The notes under the pieces are model-generated. The model was given only the letters and a program-made list of their open reading frames with translations. It searched no databases and had not been told where the DNA came from. The translations under genes and the position numbers were made by a program. Of a stretch of DNA of 64,000 nt, positions 48,024 through 54,821 are shown in pieces. Where the stretch lies: the NCBI RefSeq assembly GCF_000296695.1, contig NZ_BAFK01000011.1, positions 1 to 64,000 on the forward strand. The letters run 5' to 3'. The first letter of the stretch is position 1. Each line of letters begins with the position of its first letter. The DNA comes from Rheinheimera nanhaiensis E407-8. GTDB taxonomy: Bacteria; Pseudomonadota; Gammaproteobacteria; Enterobacterales; Alteromonadaceae.

Positions 48024-49045
48024 AGTACCTCCGATAATAAACGGCTTTGTTGCCATGCCGGGCTGGCGTGTTCAACTAAGATGCCGTTTTTCTCCACAAT
48101 AAACAGTACCGCTAAATTCTGCGCAGTGGCAATTGCCATGCCTTGCTCATAGCCGCAACAGAGTAGTGCAGTAGACCAGGCATCAGCCTGCGTAGCATTA
48201 TCATGCACTAAGGTGACAGATACTGTGTCATGTAAAACCGGCTTGCCGGTGCGGGCATCCAGAATATGGCTAAAACGTTGACCATCGGCAGTAAAATAGT
48301 GGCGGTAGGTGCCGGATGTCATCACGGCAGCACGTTTTGTTGTACTCATTTGTAAGATTTTATGGAGTTGCTGACTGCCCGGCAGAGGCCGCTCTATCGC
48401 GATACGCCACGCTGAGCCATCAGGCTTATGGCCCTGTGTTAATAGCTCACCACCAATTTCTGCCATAAAATGTTGAATACCGTTGTTTTGCAATATCACA
48501 CTTAAGCGCTCAACGGTATAACCTTGCGCGATTGACGAGACATCGACTGTTAAGTCCGTTACCCCCTTTGCGGCTTTATCCGGTGCTGTTGTGCCAAGAT
48601 GACGCATGCCGGTACTAAGCAGCGCAGTATTGATTTGCTCCGCTGAGGGTTGATTGAACTGGTTAGCCCTAAAGCCCCATAAGTCGAATAATGGTTTAAC
48701 CGTCAGGTCATAGCAGCCTTGTGAGGCATGGCTAATCAACCTGGCCTGCTCTATTAACTGCACTAACTCACTGCCAACCGTCTGATAGGTGTTGATTTGC
48801 TGTTGGTTAAACTGGCTAATCACCGAATCGTCGCGGTAATTTGACATCAGTTTGTCAATCCTGGCAAATTCTGCATCAATTTGCTGTTTTACCTTGCCGG
48901 TATCGGCGTCGTTGTTGCTCCAGTAACTAATATGCCAGGTGGTACCCTGCGCCTCGCCACTGAGTTTCACCAGCTGAGGGGCTTGATGACAACTGGCCAG
49001 CAAAGGAAACAGCAAAAACAGGATGGCTAAACGAAAAAGGTGCAT
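48020..49045 (-). CDS. apbE: ApbE-type FAD:protein FMN transferase, lipoprotein
   Basis: 341 residues. Signal peptide with lipobox LASC. Core motifs: GTTWHISYW, DVSSIAQGYTVERLS, the nucleotide-binding EIGGELLTQG, and the C-terminal THILDARTGKP-like FSHILDARTGKPV with metal-binding D in DNATQADAWSTAL. ApbE attaches FMN to threonines of periplasmic or membrane flavoproteins such as NQR/RNF subunits. Four bp overlap with corA; starts 3 bp after the uppP stop. Confidence 0.92.
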   Translation of the reverse strand: MHLFRLAILFLLFPLLASCHQAPQLVKLSGEAQGTTWHISYWSNNDADTGKVKQQIDAEFARIDKLMSNYRDDSVISQFNQQQINTYQTVGSELVQLIEQARLISHASQGCYDLTVKPLFDLWGFRANQFNQPSAEQINTALLSTGMRHLGTTAPDKAAKGVTDLTVDVSSIAQGYTVERLSVILQNNGIQHFMAEIGGELLTQGHKPDGSAWRIAIERPLPGSQQLHKILQMSTTKRAAVMTSGTYRHYFTADGQRFSHILDARTGKPVLHDTVSVTLVHDNATQADAWSTALLCCGYEQGMAIATAQNLAVLFIVEKNGILVEHASPAWQQSRLLSEVL

Positions 49046-49048
49046 AGC

Positions 49049-49852
49049 TTACCTCAATAAAAACCAATAAATTGCTGCAGCCAGCAGGAGCCGGTAAATC
49101 ACATAAGGCCACATACCAAAGCGGTTTAACCAGGCCAGAAAAAAATGAATGGCCGCCAGCGCAGTAACAAAGGCAGAGGCACTGCCGATGGCAAATACCC
49201 ACCAGTCGATACTGGCGGCATCAGTGCTAATCACTTCCAGCAATTTAACGCTGGCGGCTAAAAAGGTGATCGGTATCGCCAGTAAAAATGAGAAGCGCGA
49301 AGCGGCTTGCCGGGTTAAACCCAGCAGCAAGCCTGCTGTGATGGTTGCACCAGAGCGTGACGTGCCGGGGATCAGAGAAACGGCCTGGGCTAACCCCACC
49401 AGCAGCGCGTCCTTCAGTGTCAATGTTGACAAATCGCGTTCAGCCTTAGCCGTAACATCGGCAAAACCGAGCAATATACCAAATACTAAAGTAGTAACAA
49501 AAATAACGGCTACCGAGCGCAGGTGGGTATCAATTAAATCCAATAGTAGTAAACCAGCGATACAGGCCGGAATAGTGCCGAGCACAACAGCAAGCGCCAG
49601 GGGGCTTTGTCCGACATGTTGTCGCTTTGACAGTGCAGTCAGGCTATCTGTTGTTAAGCTGAACACATCACGGCGAAAGTACAACAACACTGCCAACAGA
49701 GTGCCAAGATGCACGGCTAAATCAAATGCCAGTCCCTGATCGATCTGACCTGTAACCAGAGGTGCCAGAATAAGATGGGCAGAGCTGGAAATCGGCAAAA
49801 ACTCGGTAATACCCTGTAAAATGCCAAGAAAAATAGCGTAAAGTGTACTCAT
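49049..49852 (-). CDS. uppP: Undecaprenyl-diphosphatase UppP/BacA
   Basis: 267 residues, about seven to eight membrane helices. Both catalytic signatures are present: GITEFLPISSSAHLIL near the N-terminus and VSLIPGTSRSGATITAG. It recycles the undecaprenyl carrier for cell wall synthesis; extra copies give bacitracin resistance. First gene of the uppP-apbE-corA operon. Confidence 0.95.
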   Translation of the reverse strand: MSTLYAIFLGILQGITEFLPISSSAHLILAPLVTGQIDQGLAFDLAVHLGTLLAVLLYFRRDVFSLTTDSLTALSKRQHVGQSPLALAVVLGTIPACIAGLLLLDLIDTHLRSVAVIFVTTLVFGILLGFADVTAKAERDLSTLTLKDALLVGLAQAVSLIPGTSRSGATITAGLLLGLTRQAASRFSFLLAIPITFLAASVKLLEVISTDAASIDWWVFAIGSASAFVTALAAIHFFLAWLNRFGMWPYVIYRLLLAAAIYWFLLR

Positions 49853-49945
49853 GTCGCGTTAAAGTTCCGTATTATCAGCAAGCTGTATCGGCAAAAATCA
49901 CAGCAGTTTAACATAAACGCCGTTTTTAGGTTCAAGGGGGCTAAA

Positions 49946-50014
49946 ATGTTTTCGCATGTACTGGCATTGTCTGTTGGTGCCGCTATCGGTGCAACAATGC
50001 GCCGGCGGGATTAG
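49946..50014 (+). pseudogene. Possible CrcB N-terminal remnant
   Basis: A 22-residue frame (MFSHVLALSVGAAIGATMRRRD) after GGGGGCT. The pattern resembles the first helix of fluoride channel CrcB (GxxxGxxxR), then stops. Too short to be sure. Confidence 0.25.
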
Positions 50015-50235
50015 GTTTGTAAGCCGCTACACCTACGCCTATCAACGACACCAGCATTGATAAGTAACGACGCTTGCTCATCAGTAATACGAGCTCGGGC
50101 AGGGTGACACACCAGGCAGTTGCCTTGCGGGTGGTCTTCGATGGATATTCTATCGGCATTACTTAAGTCAACATCAAGCGTGACTGAATCCAAAACCAAG
50201 CCGGTACTTCCAATCGTCAGTTCTTTTACGGTCAT
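50011..50235 (-). CDS. Small hypothetical protein (DUF3203-like)
   Basis: 74 residues with GGAGAATAC ahead of the ATG. Acidic, no membrane segment; contains a Cys pair in NCLVCHPARARI and ends VVDRRRCSGLQT. The ITDEQASLLINAGVVDRR part resembles the small DUF3203 family, recalled rather than searched. Last gene before the right terminal repeat. Confidence 0.5.
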   Translation of the reverse strand: MTVKELTIGSTGLVLDSVTLDVDLSNADRISIEDHPQGNCLVCHPARARITDEQASLLINAGVVDRRRCSGLQT

Positions 50236-50397
50236 GTATTCTCCAGTTGAGGGGTATTCATATCAAGAATAACCGACTATACACAGTCCAAAATCGTTTT
50301 GAAACCAACTTCGGATAATGGCGACTTGTATCTTTTAAAGTCTGATTTAAGATTGGATTAGCAGTATGAATGCCTATATTAATCAGCTGGATAATAT

Positions 50398-50434
50398 ACT
50401 TTTTGTGAAAAAAATTCAGAATCCCGTCGGACCC
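50398..50434 (-). repeat. Right terminal inverted repeat of Tn3-family transposon
   Basis: Complement of the left repeat with one mismatch; read inward it begins GGGTCCGACGGGATTC. Phage coding sequence begins directly outside. Confidence 0.9.
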
Positions 50435-52049
50435 TCCTTTTGGCTCATTTGCCAGCGAGCCTTTAACCTGCCCTGACGGTGGAATCCCTTTGCCTGCTGT
50501 TGGTGGCTGTGGGCAATCAGCTCTTGAATCATCTTGCAAACTCGAAAGTATTACCCCCCAAGGCGGCATTACAGGCACAAACCAATTTAACAGCCTTGCA
50601 TCTTATAAAAATGCCTTGACCGCTACAGATATGACCGCAGACCCCCCAGCCTGTGCTTTTGGCACCACCAACAAAATTACTAAAATTGTAAACACTGACA
50701 ATTTAAACCCTCAGTGTCCAGCTGGCATGGTCACAGGCGAAATAAAATCACAAGTTGTTTCTCTTGTACAAACCAAAGAAGTCACATCTACTAGGCGTGT
50801 CGGTGATGGTACTGTAGCCACCGGCCCACAATGCACCTTTACCGAAACTGTTACACCTACTGTTTACAACGTTACAGCTACCCTGCGTTGGTCATTATCA
50901 GGCGAAGTTGAATGCCCTCAGGATTTCCCAATAGGCCCCGTTTGGTATGATGACGGCCAGTTGATGGGGAACTATTGCTATTACACTCCAGAACCACCTA
51001 AGCCACCCTGCGATTGCTCCGACTTAACCGGCTCTAACCCACAGGGTATAAACTACTTTTACGCAGCTAATGGCACATATAGCCAGGCTAACCCGCCTAA
51101 CTGCATCAGCCGCGATGATAACGAAGACGGCGACATACCAAGCTGTAATTGCAAGCTGATAGCCACTAAATGGGCTAGTTCTGACGTTAATATTAACGGC
51201 ACTATTTACCAGCGCTGGCAACCTATACCTGACCAGAACGGCGTTACCGGTGTTTTCACTGGCGGCCAGTGTGACGAAAGCGAAAAAGACACGCCACCAG
51301 ACACACCCGAAAAGTGCTACCAGCTTGGCAACGGCCAGAATTTCTGCCTTGAAGACCCTAACCAAAAATGCGCAAAAATCAACGGCATAATGACTTGCGA
51401 AGCCGGCTGCGGAACTGTTAACGGTGAGTTCTTTTGCTTTGAAAATGACGCCCCTGAGGAGCCGTTACCAGACCCTGACGACAATATTACCGACCCAGAC
51501 ACGCCGTTAAACAATATGATTAAAAGCGATTTTAAAGATGTTCTTGGTGGTACCGAAAGCCGCCTAGATATACTCGCCCGATTAATGTCTGACATTAAAA
51601 CTAACACAAGTAAGGGTGACAGCAATTTGGCTGCAAAGCAGGACGCAACCAACCGCCTGTTGAAAGAAATATCCGACAAGTTGGACGAACAAGGCGACGA
51701 TGAACCGCCGACAAATCCGCAGCCAACTTATAACACCGACAAACTAGAGGATTTTGTAAGTCCTAATGATTGGGCTGAAAAAGACTTTAGAACGGTTGCT
51801 CTAGCATTCAAAGATCGCTTGCTTGAAGCGCCCGTTATGCAGGCCGTCCAAGGCTTCTTTGATGTTGCACTTTCTGCCAGCTGTCCAACGTGGCAAACCA
51901 CAGTAGACATGCCTTTTGGCGGCTCCTTTAATATCAACATCGACCAACTTTGCAGCGACACAATGAACAATATCTGGCCTGCTATCAGGTCGATTATTGT
52001 GCTTATTTTCAGTTTTTTAGCGTTTAGGGTGGCATTTACAAATGAATAG
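50435..52049 (+). pseudogene. Phage adsorption (pIII-like) protein, 5'-truncated by transposon
   Basis: The open frame enters directly from the transposon end (PPFGSFASEPLTCPDGG...) and runs to 52049; a TTG at 50490 gives 519 residues. The Cys-rich extracellular part has many CxC/CxxC pairs and Pro-rich linkers, and the C-terminus ends with a hydrophobic anchor (NIWPAIRSIIVLIFSFLAFRV). This, plus the DUF2523 and zot genes following, identifies a pIII-type minor coat/attachment protein. Its signal peptide and N-terminal receptor domain are missing, so it is probably non-functional. Overlaps the next gene by 8 bp. Confidence 0.75.
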
Positions 52050-52365
52050 CATAAAAGAATGGTTTACAGAGCTTTGGCAAGGTTTTATAGATTGGGTTCA
52101 AGACATTGCAATACTTATACTCACGTTTTTTAAAGACCTGATGCTATGGTGCTTCGAAATGGCGCTTGATGTTACAGCATTCCTTTTTGAACAACTTTCA
52201 CCACCTGAATTTGCTGCCGTTGGTCTTCAGGGTTTGTTCAATGCTCTACCCGACTCCGTTATTTACTTTCTCGGCCAGTCTGGTTTGTCTGAAGGCTTAT
52301 CTATACTTGGCGGCGCTTATGTATTCCGCTTAATGCGCAAGCTATTTACTTTCGGCATTTGGTAA
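52042..52365 (+). CDS. DUF2523-family filamentous phage minor coat protein (pVI-like)
   Basis: 107 residues, strongly hydrophobic with helices at about 15-50 and 75-100. Position between the adsorption gene and zot, and the DUF2523-type pattern with C-terminal YVFRLMRKLFTFG, fit the pVI/Ace slot of filamentous phages. It would cap the virion end together with pIII. Coupled by an 8-bp overlap. Confidence 0.75.
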   Translation: MNSIKEWFTELWQGFIDWVQDIAILILTFFKDLMLWCFEMALDVTAFLFEQLSPPEFAAVGLQGLFNALPDSVIYFLGQSGLSEGLSILGGAYVFRLMRKLFTFGIW

Positions 52366-52380
52366 CTTTTAAGGTGATTT

Positions 52381-53493
52381 ATGATAATTTTCCATGAAGG
52401 CTTGCCCCGCTCCGGCAAAAGCTATGAAGCCACTAAAGAACACATTGTTCCCGCACTAAAAAAAGGCCGTAAAGTATTCGCTAGGATAAACGGCCTTAAC
52501 TACGAAAAAATTGCTGAATTAGCTGAAATCACTCTTGAGCAGTGCAACCAGTTGCTTGTTCACATTACAGAAGAACAGGTGCCAACCATTTACCAGCATG
52601 TTGAAAATGACGCCTTAGTCATTATTGACGAACTGCAAAACTTCTTCCCTGCTGGCCGTACAAAGTTAAGCCCTGAGATAACGCAATTTGTCACTGAACA
52701 CGGTCACAGGGGGTTAGACATCATCACAATGGGGCAGTCACTTGCTGACTGCAATAACCTCTGGCGTAGGCGTACACAGCGCAAAATTCAGTTTTTAAAG
52801 CTGGATATGGTCGGCAAGGAAAATAGCTACAAATGGACAGCCTTTCAAGGCTCGCTTGATGGCAAAGGCGAGATAACATTTACTAAGATAAACTCAGGCG
52901 TTAAGAAGTATGACCCTGCCTATTTCGGCGCCTATTTGTCACACCAGCCCGACACGGAAAACAAAGATAACCTGCAAGACGACAGGCTAAATATACTCAA
53001 AACCGGCGGCATTAAATACGGCGTACCGGCAGCGATATTCGTTGGCCTGTATGCGGTTTACCACTTATACAACTTTTTTCAGACGCCACAGCAGCCAGAA
53101 GCGCCACAGCAAGCAAATATACAGCAAACCAATACTAACCCACAGCAAGCACCTAAAAACGAACTACAGACCCGCACAGAAGCTCCACGCCCTAAAAGCT
53201 GGGATTTTGTGCAGGCTAATTCTGAACGCTATAACCCAAAGCTGACTTACTTAGCCAGTTACGCAACATACATTCAGGATTTTCTTGTTATCTGGGAAGA
53301 TCCACAGGGGCGCATTATTGACCAGTTGTATATGAACGACTTCAAGCAGTTGGGTTATAGCTTTGTTATTAAAGGTTCTGGCATTGAGGCCATAAAGGGT
53401 GACGTTAAGCTGTGGTTTCGTTTTATGCCCACCACCGAATCATTTGGCAGGGTGCCTGAACAGACAAAAGAAAACTTAAGCGCTTCGCTTTAA
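52381..53493 (+). CDS. zot: Zot-like assembly ATPase (pI)
   Basis: 370 residues. N-terminal Zot/pI ATPase domain with Walker A GLPRSGKSYE (about 7-16) and Walker B ALVIIDELQNFFP (about 79-91), then a single membrane helix (about 205-225), a Gln/Pro/Asn-rich linker and a periplasmic domain. It drives extrusion of the virion through the envelope. AAGG precedes the ATG. Intact. Confidence 0.92.
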   Translation: MIIFHEGLPRSGKSYEATKEHIVPALKKGRKVFARINGLNYEKIAELAEITLEQCNQLLVHITEEQVPTIYQHVENDALVIIDELQNFFPAGRTKLSPEITQFVTEHGHRGLDIITMGQSLADCNNLWRRRTQRKIQFLKLDMVGKENSYKWTAFQGSLDGKGEITFTKINSGVKKYDPAYFGAYLSHQPDTENKDNLQDDRLNILKTGGIKYGVPAAIFVGLYAVYHLYNFFQTPQQPEAPQQANIQQTNTNPQQAPKNELQTRTEAPRPKSWDFVQANSERYNPKLTYLASYATYIQDFLVIWEDPQGRIIDQLYMNDFKQLGYSFVIKGSGIEAIKGDVKLWFRFMPTTESFGRVPEQTKENLSASL

Positions 53494-53526
53494 TCCACCG
53501 CCTGAGCTTGCTCAGCCGGTGGATTA
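53491..53526. other. Long hairpin at the start of the phage intergenic region
   Basis: TAATCCACCG...CGGTGGATTA with inner CTGAGC/GCTCAG and a TT loop: about 16 pairs with one C-C mismatch. No T-run. Candidate packaging signal, replication structure or terminator. Confidence 0.65.
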
Positions 53527-53838
53527 TGCGACAGCGCTTTTCTATGGCCGCAGGCCATGCAGTGAGCACAGCGCGGAGCGATGCGCGCAACGGTCAACCG
53601 AAAGCCATCGGCTTTCCCTCTGCCAAACCAGCCGCCTTTTAAGGCGGCTTTTCTTTTGCTGTAAGCCTTAAAAAAACAACTTATCTATGCTTGTACCTGA
53701 ATCGGTACGATTTGCGGAGGGTGGACGACAGTAATAGTCCACTCTTGTCTCATTTTGACCCATTTTTGCCAGTTTTAGCGCTTTTTCTGTTCCTGACCAA
53801 AACTTACAAAAAAGGCCAGTTGATTTAACCGGCCTTTT
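53527..53838. other. Filamentous phage intergenic region with several hairpins
   Basis: No gene is visible between zot and site C. Hairpins: ATGGCC-GCA-GGCCAT (53544-53558), AAAGCC-ATC-GGCTTT (53601-53615), AGCCGCC-TTTTAA-GGCGGCT plus T-rich tail (53630-53656, terminator-like), GTGGAC/GTCCAC near 53720, and AAAAGGCC...GGCCTTTT (about 53808-53838). This resembles the ssDNA origin/packaging region of inoviruses. Confidence 0.55.
53630..53656 (+). terminator. Terminator after zot
   Basis: AGCCGCC, loop TTTTAA, GGCGGCT then TTTCTTTT. Confidence 0.75.
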
Positions 53839-53871
53839 ATCTAACATAACACAATGAATTTAAAGGATATT

Positions 53872-53901
53872 ATTTAACATAAAAATTTCATTATGGGATA
53901 T
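53872..53901 (+). other. Xer dif-like site C (right phage boundary)
   Basis: ATTTAACATAA (53872-53882), an 8-base centre AAATTTCA, then TTATGGGATAT. The right arm matches that of site B (TTATAGGATAT) at 10 of 11 positions, as expected for the two ends of one integrated element. An 8-base centre is known in some plasmid Xer sites. Confidence 0.6.
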
Positions 53902-53941
53902 TTAGTTGTAGCTTAATTGCGGCATGCCTGTTCTAAATTTC

Positions 53942-54268
53942 CTATTTTGCTATTCCTAAAAATACTGCCAAACAACGTTCAATCTCTAGCATTGCAGAGC
54001 TATCGATTGAGCCTATCCGGCTACCTGCTTTTTCCCTGAGAATGGTTGTCGCTTTATCAATCATTACCTGAGAGTCTCTGGTTAAGCCGTTCTTATCGTT
54101 TGCCACCACGGTAAATCTGATTAGCGGTGCTTCTACGACTTTTGATGTGATCGGTAAAATTGTGATGCTTGGGTGTATGTCGAAATTATCTGATTGTATT
54201 ATCAGGGCTGGCCGTGGCTTTCCGTAGTCGCCTTGCACAGCAACTGTTATTAAATCGCCACGCCTCAT
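53942..54268 (-). CDS. MazF/PemK-family toxin
   Basis: 108 residues. MRRGDLITVAVQGDYGKPRPALIIQSD at the N-terminus and PITSKV plus the basic/acidic tail are characteristic of MazF-type mRNA interferases. Overlaps the antitoxin stop by 4 bp. It lies 40 bp outside dif-like site C. Its cleavage sequence is unknown. Confidence 0.9.
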   Translation of the reverse strand: MRRGDLITVAVQGDYGKPRPALIIQSDNFDIHPSITILPITSKVVEAPLIRFTVVANDKNGLTRDSQVMIDKATTILREKAGSRIGSIDSSAMLEIERCLAVFLGIAK

Positions 54269-54480
54269 TCCCAGCCCTCAATATCTGTCAATGCATTCTC
54301 CATAATTTCCATTAACTCAGCATCATCTTTATCTGCAGATGCTACTAAAAGGCTTTGTTTGCGACACTCAGCTAAAAAGCCCTCAGCCCTAGTGTCTGGC
54401 ACCCATATTTGAATTGGACGCAAACCAGCGCGCCTAAGTCGGTCTCTGTGTTGTTTAACTCTTGTCGCGATACTTGGCAT
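54265..54480 (-). CDS. MazE-type antitoxin (DUF3018)
   Basis: 71 residues. RVKQHRDRLRRAGLRPIQIWVPDTRAEGF is the DUF3018 signature; the acidic C-terminus (MEIMENALTDIEGWE) would block the toxin. First gene of the pair, with a long inverted repeat just upstream that is a likely autoregulatory operator. Confidence 0.88.
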   Translation of the reverse strand: MPSIATRVKQHRDRLRRAGLRPIQIWVPDTRAEGFLAECRKQSLLVASADKDDAELMEIMENALTDIEGWE

Positions 54481-54494
54481 AGCTATCTCCTACT

Positions 54495-54537
54495 TTGTTA
54501 CATGAAACAGCTTAGCTCATAATGTTTCATGTAACAA
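54495..54537. promoter_or_regulatory. Inverted repeat operator upstream of toxin-antitoxin pair
   Basis: TTGTTACATGAAACA (54495-54509) and its perfect complement TGTTTCATGTAACAA (54523-54537), 15-bp arms and 13-base centre, 14 bp before the antitoxin start. Fits autorepression by the antitoxin complex. Confidence 0.75.
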
Positions 54538-54564
54538 GCTAGGTCTGTCAAAACAGTAAGGCTT

Positions 54565-54795
54565 TCTAGCCAGCTATCCGTTGTTTTTTAACCCATTCGA
54601 CATGCTGTTTTATACTGGCATCGGCTTGCAGCTGTTCTATGCTATTGAGCCGTTTCGCTAATGCCATTTCATCGTACAAGGTGTGAATACCTTTACCTTT
54701 GTGGCATAAACCTGTGCCTGGTGCTTTTGCTCAGCCACGTCAGTATTATGCTGGCTGATAAAACGCCGGGTCCATTTCAGATAGCCCTGTATTCA
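54565..54795 (-). pseudogene. Decayed gene remnant downstream of nhaP2
   Basis: On the minus strand, YLKWTRRFISQHNTDVAEQKHQAQVYATK reads in one frame and then GKGIHTLYDEMALAKRLNSIEQLQAD...HVEWVKKQ in another, ending at a TAG near 54567. The junction lies in an AAAGGTAAAGGT repeat near 54687-54700, and the two parts read as one protein if a base is gained or lost. Family not recognised. No complete gene is visible in this 285-bp gap. Confidence 0.45.
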
Positions 54796-54821
54796 CTAAG
54801 TTTTACTCTGCTACCACCAGA

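Larger units (their letters stand above)
34854..50434. mobile_element. 15.6-kb Tn3-family transposon (TnpA/TnpS/TnpT type) with chromate and toxin cargo
   Basis: Bounded by 37-bp inverted repeats. The transposition module (tnpA, tnpS, resolution site, tnpT) is at the left; cargo is a chrB-chrA-sod operon, an AHH nuclease with Imm11-type genes, and uppP-apbE-corA plus a small gene. TnpS/TnpT place it in the Tn4651-like branch. Five-base flanks do not match (TAAGA left, TCCTT right), so no target duplication is present. Confidence 0.85.
34289..53901. mobile_element. Filamentous (inovirus) prophage remnant, split by a transposon
   Basis: Left part (34289-34853) holds a repressor, paired operators and the start of a rightward early gene. 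Right part (50435-53901) holds the adsorption protein, DUF2523 minor coat protein, Zot and a hairpin-rich intergenic region. Gene order is that of CTX/Pf-like phages integrated at dif by XerCD. Replication initiator, ssDNA-binding protein and major coat genes are absent, so the prophage is defective. The 15.6-kb insert between is a Tn3-family transposon. Confidence 0.8.

Noticed and set aside
49860-49945. Possible fluoride riboswitch upstream of the CrcB-like stub
   Set aside because: No recognisable pseudoknot pattern could be read; the downstream frame is too short.
34849-50439. Five-base target duplication around the transposon
   Set aside because: Flanks TAAGA and TCCTT do not match; shifting the repeat border by one or two bases does not help.
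53839-53860. ATCTAACATAACACAATGAATT just left of site C as a further dif copy
   Set aside because: One mismatch in the XerD arm but no matching centre or second arm.
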